The notes beneath the pieces were generated by a model. The model was not told the DNA's origin. It ran no database searches and worked only from the letters and a program-made list of their open reading frames with translations. Positions 52,509 to 61,371 of a stretch of 64,000 nt of DNA are shown here, piece by piece. Position 1 is the first letter of the stretch, and every line of letters starts with the position of its first letter. The translations under genes were made by a program, and so were the position numbers. The DNA is taken from the NCBI RefSeq assembly GCF_000419525.1, contig NZ_ATTE01000001.1, forward strand, positions 2,588,655 through 2,652,654, written 5' to 3'. The stretch comes from Leucothrix mucor DSM 2157 (GTDB taxonomy: Bacteria > Pseudomonadota > Gammaproteobacteria > Thiotrichales > Thiotrichaceae).

Positions 52509-53180
52509 CTAAACTACCAAACGTAAACCAACGCCTTTAACGGTCTGGATCATGGGCGTATCAAAGGGATTATCCACGCCTTTACGCAGATTATAGATAT
52601 GACTGCGCAGCACATCAGTATCCGGCACATCGCTCCCCCAAAGCTCCTGCTCAATGGCTTCACGGGTGACCACTTGCGGGTATTCACGCACCAGTATATT
52701 TAAGATTCGAAAACAGGTTGGCGAGACTTCAACCGGCTGCCCTGCCCGCGTAATTTGCTGGCTGCCGACATCTAACACCAGATCACCCACCGTAAGTTGC
52801 TTCGTCGTCACCTGCCCACGATGGCGTTTGACCAACGCTTTAAGCCGCACCACCAACTCCTGATTTTCAAAGGGCTTCACCAGATAGTCATCCGCGCCAT
52901 GCTCAAAGCCTGTCAGCTTATCCTGCAACTGATCACGTGCCGTGAGCATCAATATTGGCGTATCAATTTTATAGGTTTGGCGCAGCTCCCGACAGATCGT
53001 AAAACCATCCATACCCGGCAAATTCACATCCAGAATAATCGCATCAAACGGTTGGCTTCGGGCAAGTTCCAGCCCTTGTGTGCCATTGCTGGCATAGTCC
53101 ACATCAATAGCTTCAGTCGCCAGATAATCACTTAATGTCTCAGCCAGTAGCCGATGATCCTCAACCAGTAACACCAACAT
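52509..53180 (-). CDS. OmpR-family response regulator, no adjacent kinase
   Basis: A 223-residue regulator with MLVLLVEDHRLLAETLSDYL, phospho-acceptor Asp51 in IILDVNLPGMDG, LVKPFENQELVVRL and a C-terminal winged helix (SPTCFRILNILVREYPQVVTREAIEQELWG in part; SHIYNLRKGVD). It starts 2 bp after the LysR stop, with a GGAG site inside that gene's last codons, so it is translationally coupled to a LysR regulator, an unusual pairing. No kinase gene lies next to it; the lone kinase at 42894 is a candidate partner. Confidence 0.9.
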   Translation of the reverse strand: MLVLLVEDHRLLAETLSDYLATEAIDVDYASNGTQGLELARSQPFDAIILDVNLPGMDGFTICRELRQTYKIDTPILMLTARDQLQDKLTGFEHGADDYLVKPFENQELVVRLKALVKRHRGQVTTKQLTVGDLVLDVGSQQITRAGQPVEVSPTCFRILNILVREYPQVVTREAIEQELWGSDVPDTDVLRSHIYNLRKGVDNPFDTPMIQTVKGVGLRLVV

Positions 53181-53182
53181 AC

Positions 53183-54130
53183 TTACGCTCCTTGTAATTC
53201 TTGCGGCTCATTATCAGCAGGCAATCCAGCCTGTCCGGTGAGGTAGTCAAATAACAGCAGGCTCGCCCGATACTGCTCACCCAGCTCACTACGATAGATA
53301 TAAAAACCTTCAGGTCCGACAATCGCCGGTGCGGCTGCAAATTGGCGCAGTGAGCCATCGGCTAGTAAGTCTTTTACCAATAATTGACGCCCCAAAGCAA
53401 TGCCCAGCCCTTGTTTGGCCAACTGATAAGCGATCAATGAATTATCAACGCTCCAGTCTTGCTTGCCTTTATTGCGGCGCTGACTAGCGATGGCATCCAC
53501 TAAAGCCGATGGCAGTTCAGACTCTGCCGCCTGCTCCAGCCACCAATCCCATTCCCGATAATAACCGGAGACATGAATCAGCGGTAACTGGCTAATGGCC
53601 TCATCGGATAAGTGACTGGCGACCACCGGAAACAGCTGATTATCCAGAAAGCGAACGGTGGATGACTTCTCTTGTTTTTTATCGACCATGCCATAGCCAA
53701 TGACCAAGTGAGCGTTATGACTTGAGACGCCTGGCTCCCAAATGTCGTGCGAGATTTCAATGGAGATATCCGGATGCATACGCCGAAATTCTGCCAGCTG
53801 AGGGCAAAGCACCAGACTGCTATAACTGATATTGCAGCGCAGATTCACTCGATTGGAGACCTGCCGCGCAAAAAACTGATTAGTCACGCTATCTAACTGA
53901 CGTACCAAATCCCGCGTATCCAGCCAGTAACGACGGCCCTGTTCGGTCAGGCTCAATCCATGTGCATGGCGTTTGAATAGCTGGCAATTGAGCTGAGTTT
54001 CCAGACCCTTAATTTGTTTGCTGACTGCCGCCTGAGTAATATTTAACTCCATTGCTGCCTGAGTGAAGCTGGCATTTCTGGCAGCGGCTTCAAAGCTTCT
54101 CAACCAGGTTAATGGAGCTTGCTTACTCAT
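53183..54130 (-). CDS. LysR-family transcriptional regulator (GcvA-like)
   Basis: A 315-residue LysR regulator. The N-terminal helix-turn-helix (FTQAAMELNITQAAVSKQIKGLE in part) and the LTWLRSFEAAARNASF start resemble the GcvA subgroup. A periplasmic-binding-like effector domain follows (from about residue 92). It is divergent from dmdA with 169 bp between them, so it is the prime candidate regulator of DMSP demethylation here. It forms a two-gene unit with the response regulator. Confidence 0.9.
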   Translation of the reverse strand: MSKQAPLTWLRSFEAAARNASFTQAAMELNITQAAVSKQIKGLETQLNCQLFKRHAHGLSLTEQGRRYWLDTRDLVRQLDSVTNQFFARQVSNRVNLRCNISYSSLVLCPQLAEFRRMHPDISIEISHDIWEPGVSSHNAHLVIGYGMVDKKQEKSSTVRFLDNQLFPVVASHLSDEAISQLPLIHVSGYYREWDWWLEQAAESELPSALVDAIASQRRNKGKQDWSVDNSLIAYQLAKQGLGIALGRQLLVKDLLADGSLRQFAAAPAIVGPEGFYIYRSELGEQYRASLLLFDYLTGQAGLPADNEPQELQGA

Positions 54131-54299
54131 TCGGTGATGTCCTCAGGTGCGCGATAAATACCGATTAGTGTACCTAAATTCCGGCATAAGCTATAACTAT
54201 TTCCCTGTCTCAGTCTGGTGGTTTTTCGTTTGCGGGCGGGTTCACATTGCAGACAAAATCAGCTACAGAAACCGCAAACCCTAACCATAGAAGACGACC

Positions 54300-55442
54300 A
54301 TGCCAGAACTATCCATTTCACGCCGCACGCGTAGCACGCCCTTTACTTCGCGCCTAACTGAAGCCGGTGTTAAAGGCTACACCGTTTATAATCACATGTT
54401 GCTGCCAACGGTGTTTCGTAGCGTCGAAGAAGACTATTATCACCTCTGCCAACACGTTCAGGTGTGGGATGTTTCCTGCGAGCGCCAAGTACAGATTCAA
54501 GGGCCGGATGCGAACAAATTAGTGCAATGGATGACGCCCCGCGATATCTCCCAAGCGCAGGATGATCAATGTTTTTACCTGCCACTGTGCGACGAACATG
54601 GCATTCTAATTAACGACCCCATCGGCATTAAAGTGGATGAGCAAACGTGGTGGCTAAGCATCGCCGATTCGGATGTGCTGTTGTGGGCCAAAGGCTTAGC
54701 GCTTGGCGCGGGGCTGGATGTAAGAATTACCGAGCCCAACGTGTGGCCGGTCGCCATTCAGGGGCCAAAAGCGGAAGTGTTGGTCGAGCGTTTATTTGGT
54801 GAAGGGGTGAGAAATATTCGCTTCTTCCGCTATCAACGGCTGGCATTTCGGGGCCATGAAATGATTGTGGCGCGCTCCGGCTGGTCTAAGCAAGGCGGTT
54901 TCGAAGTCTATGTGGATGATGCCGAAGTCGGCCAAGCGATGTGGGATGAGCTATTTTTGCAGGGCGAGGATCTCAATGTGGGTCATGGCAGCCCAAACCT
55001 GATCGAGCGCATCGAAAGTGGCTTACTCTCATTTGGTAGCGATATGGATTATCGCCATACACCGCTGCAATGTGGCTTAGATAAATATTGCCACCTTGAT
55101 CGCGACCTTCCTAGCATGAGCCTTGAGGCGCTACGCCAGCAAAAAGCTGAAGGCGTTCCCTCTAGGCTTATCGGCTTGGCCGCACCGCAAATGCACCAAC
55201 TGCCCGCAGACATGAAAGTACGATTGGAAGGCAGCATAGTCGGCGAAATCACCTCTCACACCCTATCGGCTAAATACCATGCATGGCTAGGCTTTGCGAT
55301 GCTAAACTCTGCCGCAATCCGCGCCGCGCTCGAGGAAAATAGACGCCTCACCGTAAAAAGCGGTAATGTTGAATATCAGGTAATTTGCTGCGAATTACCG
55401 TATGATTTTGCCAAATTGAACCTTGCTGAACGTAATACCTGA
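54300..55442 (+). CDS. dmdA: Dimethylsulfoniopropionate demethylase DmdA
   Basis: A 380-residue GcvT-fold protein. The DmdA-type N-terminus (RRTRSTPFTSRLTEAGVKGYTVYNHMLLPTVF in part) and VQVWDVSCERQVQIQGPDA distinguish it from glycine-cleavage T protein. DmdA moves a methyl group from dimethylsulfoniopropionate to tetrahydrofolate, yielding methylmercaptopropionate, in the cytoplasm. It is followed 9 bp later by a DmdB-type synthetase, which fits the pathway. Divergent from a LysR gene. An unrelated aminomethyltransferase role is possible but less likely. Confidence 0.87.
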   Translation: MPELSISRRTRSTPFTSRLTEAGVKGYTVYNHMLLPTVFRSVEEDYYHLCQHVQVWDVSCERQVQIQGPDANKLVQWMTPRDISQAQDDQCFYLPLCDEHGILINDPIGIKVDEQTWWLSIADSDVLLWAKGLALGAGLDVRITEPNVWPVAIQGPKAEVLVERLFGEGVRNIRFFRYQRLAFRGHEMIVARSGWSKQGGFEVYVDDAEVGQAMWDELFLQGEDLNVGHGSPNLIERIESGLLSFGSDMDYRHTPLQCGLDKYCHLDRDLPSMSLEALRQQKAEGVPSRLIGLAAPQMHQLPADMKVRLEGSIVGEITSHTLSAKYHAWLGFAMLNSAAIRAALEENRRLTVKSGNVEYQVICCELPYDFAKLNLAERNT

Positions 55443-55451
55443 GGAACCCCT

Positions 55452-57131
55452 ATGTCCCGAGCTGACCAAACACTCAAACTGCCTGCCATGTACGACTCAC
55501 TGAGTGAATCACTGGGGCAAAGTGCCAACTTTGTACCACTCACGCCGATCGGATTTTTATCACGCACGGCGGATGTATATCCCGATACCACCAGCCTGAT
55601 TTATCAATCGCAGCGCTATACTTGGTCGCAAACCGAACAGCGCTGTCAGCAGCTGGCCCATGCGCTAAAGCGCTTAGGGATTGGCGCACATGATACGGTT
55701 TCAGTACTCGCCTTTAACACGCCGGAAACCTTCGAAGCACACTTCTTTGTGCCGATGGCTGGCGCTGTACTGAACACCATTAACACTCGCTTGGATGAGG
55801 AAACCGTTCGCTATATTCTGAACTTTGCCGAAGCCAAAGCCGTGCTGGTTGACCGTGAATTATTGCCACTCGCGATTCAAGGCATCCGTGATCGCGCAGA
55901 AGCAGGCAACCCGATTCCGGTCATTTTAATTGATGACCCGCATGCGGCAACACAGCCAGAAATTCCGGATGATCTATCGATTTATCTGTATGAGGAATTG
56001 TTGAATAAACCGGTTAAGCGCAGCGAGTATCTGCCTTACCAAGTTGCCAATGAGCTGCAGCCGCTGGCGATTAATTTCACCTCCGGTACCTCGGGCAATC
56101 CTAAAGGCGTGGTTTATCATCACCGTGGTTCTTATTTGATGTCTATGGGTACGATTGCAGGCTGGCCATTGCCACTGCACCCGACCTATCTGTACGCCGT
56201 GCCACTGTTCCATTGCAATGGCTGGGGTCATGCCTGGACGATGACCGCCATGGCGGCAACCGTAGTTTGTGTGCGTAGTATTGTACCAAAAACTATTTTT
56301 GAGCTGATGCAAACTCACGAGGTAACCCACTTTGGTGGCGCGCCGATTGTGTTGAATATGCTGGCCAATTCACCCGACTGCCCTGCACGCATCTCAGAAG
56401 ATCGAGTTGTTTACTGCATGACGGCTGGAGCGCCACCACCAGCGCCAGTACTCGCCAGAATGGAGTCAATGGGCTTTGAAGTCATGCATGTGTATGGCCT
56501 CACAGAAACTTATGGCCACATCCTGCAAGGCACTTCACAAGAAGCTTGGCGCACGGCTGATCAGGATAAAATTGCTGAACTAAAGTCCCGTCAGGGTGTG
56601 CGCTTTCCAATGACCGAATCCGCCACTGTTATTAATCCGGAAACACTGAAGCCCGTCGCGCACGATGGTGTTGAAATGGGCGAGATTGTGATTCGCTCCA
56701 ATACCATTATGACAGGCTATTTAAAAGATGCTGAAGCCACTGAAGAGGCATTCCATGACGATTGGTTCTGGAGTGGCGATTTAGCAGTAATTCATCCGGA
56801 TGGCTATGTACAAGTTAAAGACCGCGCTAAGGATATTATTATCTCCGGTGGCGAGAATATTTCCTCAGTTGAAATTGAGAATGCGCTGTATAAACACCCT
56901 GCGGTCAGTGATGCTGCGGTAGTGGCGATGCCGCATGAGAAATGGGGTGAAACGCCTTGTGCTTATATTGAAATCAAGGTTGGAGTGCAAGTCACTGAGC
57001 AGGACATTCTGGATCATTGTAAGCAGCATTTGGCTGGATTTAAAAAGCCCGGGAAAGTGGTGTTTGGGGAGTTACCGAAAACCGCGACGGGCAAGATTCA
57101 GAAATATGAGCTGCGCAAACGCACCAGCTAA
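55452..57131 (+). CDS. dmdB: DmdB-type methylmercaptopropionate-CoA ligase (acyl-CoA synthetase)
   Basis: A 559-residue ANL-superfamily acyl-CoA synthetase. The AMP-binding loop is FTSGTSGNPKGVVYHHRG, with the GLTETYG motif, the WFWSGDLAVIHPDGY hinge and the PKTATGKIQKYELR lysine. The start has GAGGAA upstream, 9 bp after dmdA. Activating methylmercaptopropionate to its CoA thioester is the second DMSP-demethylation step, so the dmdAB order supports the name. A general medium-chain fatty acyl-CoA ligase is the alternative. Its stop codon lies in the first unit of a 15-copy 8-bp repeat. Confidence 0.85.
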   Translation: MSRADQTLKLPAMYDSLSESLGQSANFVPLTPIGFLSRTADVYPDTTSLIYQSQRYTWSQTEQRCQQLAHALKRLGIGAHDTVSVLAFNTPETFEAHFFVPMAGAVLNTINTRLDEETVRYILNFAEAKAVLVDRELLPLAIQGIRDRAEAGNPIPVILIDDPHAATQPEIPDDLSIYLYEELLNKPVKRSEYLPYQVANELQPLAINFTSGTSGNPKGVVYHHRGSYLMSMGTIAGWPLPLHPTYLYAVPLFHCNGWGHAWTMTAMAATVVCVRSIVPKTIFELMQTHEVTHFGGAPIVLNMLANSPDCPARISEDRVVYCMTAGAPPPAPVLARMESMGFEVMHVYGLTETYGHILQGTSQEAWRTADQDKIAELKSRQGVRFPMTESATVINPETLKPVAHDGVEMGEIVIRSNTIMTGYLKDAEATEEAFHDDWFWSGDLAVIHPDGYVQVKDRAKDIIISGGENISSVEIENALYKHPAVSDAAVVAMPHEKWGETPCAYIEIKVGVQVTEQDILDHCKQHLAGFKKPGKVVFGELPKTATGKIQKYELRKRTS

Positions 57132-57242
57132 CCAGCTAACCAGCTAACCAGCTAACCAGCTAACCAGCTAACCAGCTAACCAGCTAACCAGCTAACCAGC
57201 TAACCAGCTAACCAGCTAACCAGCTAACCAGCTAACCAGCTA
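57123..57242 (+). repeat. Tandem repeat, 15 exact copies of ACCAGCTA
   Basis: From 57123 to 57242 the 8-bp unit ACCAGCTA is repeated exactly 15 times without a mismatch. The first unit encodes the last codons and the TAA stop of dmdB. Because 8 is not a multiple of 3, the array has TAA stops in all three frames. It ends 11 bp before the terminator stem. Confidence 0.97.
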
Positions 57243-57253
57243 ACATGATGATT

Positions 57254-57289
57254 AAATGGCTCGGTTTTACCAAGCCATTTTTGGTTTTT
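57254..57289 (+). terminator. Intrinsic terminator of dmdAB
   Basis: AAATGGCT-C-GGT pairs with ACC-A-AGCCATTT (one mismatch) around a three-base loop, followed by TTGGTTTTT. It stands just after the repeat array and is shared with the convergent oxidoreductase gene. Confidence 0.8.
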
Positions 57290-57863
57290 AAGCAGCGTAT
57301 TCAGATTTGATTTTCGTGCGCCATGTATCGATGGTGGCGGCATCTGCGCGATCAGCCTGATCGAAATAGAAGTGCCGCTTTACACGCAAGCCACAATACT
57401 CATAAATGCCCATATCTGAGGCAAGTGACAAGGCTTTGTCCATGCCACTTTCCTCATACTCTGCCGTGGATTTTCCATGCGTATTAATAACCACGACCTG
57501 CTTTCCCACCAATAAGCCTTGTTGCACACCTTGATCATAGCGGTAGGCAAAACCATAACTAAACACCCTGTCGATATAACCTTTCATAATTGCCGGTAAA
57601 CCCGTCCACCAGATCGGATAGATAAACGTAATACACTCTGCCCATGTAATAAACTCCTGCTCTCGTTTTACCTTACTTGCCACCTGCCCCGCTCGCTGGC
57701 CTTGCATATCCTGTAGCGAAAGCACGGGGTTAAAATTCAGCTGATACAAATCCCTCACTACCACATCATGCTGCTGCGCTTGCAAGTGATCTGCCAGCGT
57801 TTGTTTCAGCGTGGCATTTAAGCTATCTGTATTTGGATGGGCAAAAATAATTAGGTGCTTCAT
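57288..57863 (-). CDS. NAD(P)H:quinone oxidoreductase (flavodoxin-like)
   Basis: A 191-residue flavodoxin-2-family protein with HLIIFAHPNTDSLNATL, the YPIWWTGLPAIMKGYIDRVFSYGFAY FMN/quinone-site block (part quoted) and the GK-VVVINTHG strand. It two-electron-reduces quinones in the cytoplasm. It is followed upstream (80 bp) by an AraC regulator in the same direction, which may control it. Confidence 0.9.
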   Translation of the reverse strand: MKHLIIFAHPNTDSLNATLKQTLADHLQAQQHDVVVRDLYQLNFNPVLSLQDMQGQRAGQVASKVKREQEFITWAECITFIYPIWWTGLPAIMKGYIDRVFSYGFAYRYDQGVQQGLLVGKQVVVINTHGKSTAEYEESGMDKALSLASDMGIYEYCGLRVKRHFYFDQADRADAATIDTWRTKIKSEYAA

Positions 57864-57943
57864 GCGTCGGACTCCTATTTCTATTTCAAAGATGAAACCA
57901 GAATAAGAGATCGCGGTGCGCGGGGATTGTATGAAAACGAAAC

Positions 57944-58765
57944 TCAGCCAGTCGGCCCGCAGATATCCTGCTGAAATTTGAGATATTGAGAAGGACTCAA
58001 CTCAAAGTAATACTGAAAATCCCGAATCAAATGGCTTTGATCGTAGTAACCACAGGCCTCAATAACGTCATGCCAATCAATATTGGAGCCAGCAGCGAGC
58101 CTACTTTGTACTTGGCTGATCGCCTGAGAAAAACGTTGATAGCGCTTAAACTCCTTTGCTGAATAACCCAAGTATTTTTTGTGATGTGCTTGGATGGTAC
58201 GAGTCGTTTTTTGCTGTAACTCTGCGAGAGATTGAACTGTATCAGCTTTGGCATTTTTCACGTTTGAGAGCTGTTCAGAGAATGGCGTGCGCTGTCGGAT
58301 ATAGGGTTGGCTAAAATCGAGAATGTAGTTTACTCGACTGTTCGTGTCAGCCTCCTGCTTAAGCGCCTGCCATAGTGTCGTAAAACAACTTTCATCCACT
58401 AGGTTATCTGGGTGTATTGCCGTATTTTTCTCTAAAGGTGGAGACTCGAAGAAGCGATAAAATGCATCATCTTTAAAACTGACCACCAATATCTCAGCGC
58501 CGGGTGGCAAGGCGTATTCGAAAGCCTGCTTAATTGGCCCAAGCACTAAGCATTTATCCAGAGTGATTTGTGAATTTTGCCTGCTGCGAAGCGTGACAGC
58601 TTCACCAAAACTGAAAATCATCATCGACTGAAAAGATGGTAATAGCGTTTTGGTGAGACTGCAGCTTGAGTGATTTTCGGCAACATAAAAATGCGAGAAA
58701 AGCGCTTCAAAGGCAGCCGGAACATCAATTCGTTGGCTTACATAATTTAGGTTAATGTCTGCCAT
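57944..58765 (-). CDS. AraC-family transcriptional regulator
   Basis: A 273-residue regulator. The C-terminal two helix-turn-helix units read YFELSPSQYLKFQQ and GYYDQSHLIRDFQ, preceded by a variable N-terminal ligand domain (MADINLNYVSQRIDVPAAFEALFSHF in part) like that of DUF6597-type AraC proteins. It lies 80 bp before the quinone reductase gene and 8 bp after the sulfotransferase gene, so it may belong to an operon with both. Confidence 0.85.
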   Translation of the reverse strand: MADINLNYVSQRIDVPAAFEALFSHFYVAENHSSCSLTKTLLPSFQSMMIFSFGEAVTLRSRQNSQITLDKCLVLGPIKQAFEYALPPGAEILVVSFKDDAFYRFFESPPLEKNTAIHPDNLVDESCFTTLWQALKQEADTNSRVNYILDFSQPYIRQRTPFSEQLSNVKNAKADTVQSLAELQQKTTRTIQAHHKKYLGYSAKEFKRYQRFSQAISQVQSRLAAGSNIDWHDVIEACGYYDQSHLIRDFQYYFELSPSQYLKFQQDICGPTG

Positions 58766-58773
58766 CTACGTCA

Positions 58774-59589
58774 CTATTTCTGCTTAAGTAACTTCTTGTA
58801 AAGAGGAGACTTAGCATCGGTAATTTTCTGCTTATAAAGCGCAATGTCGCCGTTATAAACCTCCGCAACTATCTCTATCAACTCGGCATTGAACATATCC
58901 TTTGGTCGTGGAAGATAACCTGCATTTTTCATCTCAAACAACTTCACCGGACTCAGGCTAAATGGAGAGCCCTCCTTCAGGGGCTTATAACCGCTAGTTT
59001 GGTGAGCCGTTAGAGGGCGCGCATCAACAACTTTCAGATCAATTTTTTCCTTAAGGGTTTTGCTCGCGCTACTTAGATTTTCAATCGAGAAATAGTCGTC
59101 ATAATTCTCAAAAACCAAAAAATCCTGCTGAGGCCTCCAGTGGATATTGCCATCACGGATATCAGTATCTAGCAGGCTTCTTACAAAGAACTCAAAGGTA
59201 ACCGCCTCGGGCTTGATGCTCCTGTCATGAAGGTCTACGTAGCTCCAAAGGTCTAAATCTCTCCCAACAATTTTATCTAAATAAGCACTAACAAGGCGAG
59301 AAAAAGGGTCGCGCAATATTACAAATGCATACTGGCACCGAACAAGGTCCCTTAGCTCTGCACTGAATGTTCCGTTATTTTGATGTATCCAGTTGTAGTC
59401 ACGTTTGTTCTTAATAAAGCCATTGGCCATGGCAACACTAAGCCGCATGGTCGAACAGGCATTTTTTGGAATAAAGCTATACAAAGCATCTTTTCGATAT
59501 AAGTTAAGCGCGTGTTGCTGTGCAAAGCGATGCTTTGTATTTGCATGGATTGACTTGAGTGACGCAGTCGCATATTTCATATAATGCAT
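58774..59589 (-). CDS. Sulfotransferase family protein
   Basis: A protein of about 271 residues of the Sulfotransfer_2 type. The PAPS 5'-phosphosulfate loop is YSFIPKNACSTMRLSVA and the 3'-phosphate motif is FVILRDPFSRLVSAYLDK. It should transfer sulfate from PAPS to a carbohydrate or similar acceptor. The ATG at 59589 has AAGGA 7 bases upstream. No capsule or polysaccharide locus is nearby. It starts 30 bp downstream of the flavoprotein gene's stop and is probably in the same transcript. The acceptor is unknown. Confidence 0.83.
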   Translation of the reverse strand: MHYMKYATASLKSIHANTKHRFAQQHALNLYRKDALYSFIPKNACSTMRLSVAMANGFIKNKRDYNWIHQNNGTFSAELRDLVRCQYAFVILRDPFSRLVSAYLDKIVGRDLDLWSYVDLHDRSIKPEAVTFEFFVRSLLDTDIRDGNIHWRPQQDFLVFENYDDYFSIENLSSASKTLKEKIDLKVVDARPLTAHQTSGYKPLKEGSPFSLSPVKLFEMKNAGYLPRPKDMFNAELIEIVAEVYNGDIALYKQKITDAKSPLYKKLLKQK

Positions 59590-59619
59590 GCTGGATTCCT
59601 TTTGGATATAAGTAATCAA

Positions 59620-61263
59620 CTACTTTTCAGAATGAACATAATCCCAGACCTTCGAAATGACCACCGAACCTTCGCCTACCGCCGAAGCAACACGCTTAAC
59701 TGACCCTGCGCGCACATCACCCACAGCAAAAATCCCATCATGAGATGTCTCATAAGACGAATTGCGTTTTACCGCCTCTCCTGTGAGTACAAACCCTTTG
59801 TCATCTAACTCCGCACAGCCGTTGAGCCAGTCAGTATTAGGCGCAGCCCCAACCATAATGAACACTCCCCTCGTCGCCATTCGTTCAACGTCCCCGGTTT
59901 TGCGATCTCGAATATCGATGGCCTCAAGATGATCTTCCCCATACAGCGCAGACATTTCAGCCCCATAATGAATCGTAATCGCAGAGTTATTTTGAAGGCG
60001 ATGCGATAAGTAATCAGACATTGATGCAGCAAGCGAATCGCCTCGAACTAATAAATGAATATGGCTAGACGTGCGCGATAAATACATCGCCGCTTGTCCA
60101 GCCGAATTACCTCCACCGATAATGACTGCCGCTGTTTCACGACACCAACGAGACTCCACTTCGGTCGCCGCATAATAAACGCCGACGCCTTCGAAGCGCT
60201 CCAGGTCACAGATGGGTAACCGTCGATACTGAACGCCCGTCGCGATGACAACAGCCTTGGTCCGCACTGACTCACAATCTTCGAGCTGGACGGTGAATAT
60301 GCCATCATCGCCTTGCACCAGTGACCGAGCGCGCTGTGGCACACAAAAACGTGTACCAAACTTCATGGCTTGTACTTCGCCGCGCCACACTAAGTCACCA
60401 CCTGAAATTCCTGTTGGAAATCCCATATAGTTTTCGATACGGCTGGAGGTTCCGGCCTGTCCACCGATCGCCATATCTTCAACAACCAATGCCGATAAGC
60501 CTTCGGCACCCGCATAGACTCCTGCGGCAACACCTGCAGGCCCTCCTCCCACAATCACCACATCCACAACTTCGCAGTCTCCAATGCCTTGATGCATACC
60601 AATCAGTCGGGCAATTTTACGCGGGGTTGGGTCAGGCACCAGATGGTTCTTACCAATAATGACTGCTGGTTGGTCCTCCGGAATTCCACAGTCTGCAGCC
60701 AGCGCTAATGCTTCACTACTGCCTAGTTTCAGAGAATTAACAGGAATCTTATTCTGGTTAGCGAAACTGGCTATGCGGCGAATTTTACGGTCATCCTCTT
60801 CGCCCAGCAGAATCAAACCAATATCATTCGATTCCAATAAACTCCGACGTCGCGCTGCAAATACCGTAACAATTAGATCACTCAACTCTGGTACACGGCT
60901 CATCAGCTGGAGCATTTCGGTGCGAGGCACAGCAATCAAGCGACTCGGCGAGACTGCCCGCGCACCCATGATATTTTTGCCGCCATTAAGAAACGAGATC
61001 TCACCAATGTATTGGCCGGGCCCCAAGGTGTATTTGCCGTAGCGTTTCTCGGTGATGGGGTCGACTAATTCAATTTCACCTTCCTCGACATACCAGAAGG
61101 TATTGATGGGATCACCCAATCGCATTGGACACTCACCCGCTTTAAACTCGACAATCTCGCCGGCCTCTCGCATCGCGGCCAAATGTGCCTCGCTTAACGA
61201 GGTACGAGTCATCTGCTCAAGATCTCCGGCAAGTGATTCCATATAGGGCTCCAGTTGGTCCAA
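59620..61263 (-). CDS. Cyclic-nucleotide-binding domain fused to thioredoxin-reductase-like flavoprotein
   Basis: A 547-residue fusion. Residues about 20-145 form a Crp-type cyclic-nucleotide-binding domain (FKAGECPMRLGD, EGEIELVD, GQYIGEISFL). A middle linker (about 160-225) resembles a thioredoxin/glutaredoxin fragment. The C-terminal half is a thioredoxin-reductase fold: VVIVGGGPAGVAAGVYAGAEGL, the second motif VIIGGGNSAGQAAMYLS and FAVGDVR. The CxxC dithiol of thioredoxin reductase is replaced by AATE (about 362-365), so it cannot reduce thioredoxin by the usual route. It shares a transcript with the sulfotransferase. Confidence 0.87.
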   Translation of the reverse strand: MDQLEPYMESLAGDLEQMTRTSLSEAHLAAMREAGEIVEFKAGECPMRLGDPINTFWYVEEGEIELVDPITEKRYGKYTLGPGQYIGEISFLNGGKNIMGARAVSPSRLIAVPRTEMLQLMSRVPELSDLIVTVFAARRRSLLESNDIGLILLGEEDDRKIRRIASFANQNKIPVNSLKLGSSEALALAADCGIPEDQPAVIIGKNHLVPDPTPRKIARLIGMHQGIGDCEVVDVVIVGGGPAGVAAGVYAGAEGLSALVVEDMAIGGQAGTSSRIENYMGFPTGISGGDLVWRGEVQAMKFGTRFCVPQRARSLVQGDDGIFTVQLEDCESVRTKAVVIATGVQYRRLPICDLERFEGVGVYYAATEVESRWCRETAAVIIGGGNSAGQAAMYLSRTSSHIHLLVRGDSLAASMSDYLSHRLQNNSAITIHYGAEMSALYGEDHLEAIDIRDRKTGDVERMATRGVFIMVGAAPNTDWLNGCAELDDKGFVLTGEAVKRNSSYETSHDGIFAVGDVRAGSVKRVASAVGEGSVVISKVWDYVHSEK

Positions 61264-61371
61264 TAAATAAATTAAACCATACAGGATGAGCCTGCCACTG
61301 CACAGTTCACATCTAATTTTGAAGGACTAGTAAAGCGCTCTCCATTGCCCTAAAAGCGAAAGAGACTCACC

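Noticed and set aside
57123-57242. CRISPR or attachment-site array
   Set aside because: The unit is only 8 bp and contiguous, with no spacers; there are no cas genes. It is a simple tandem repeat.
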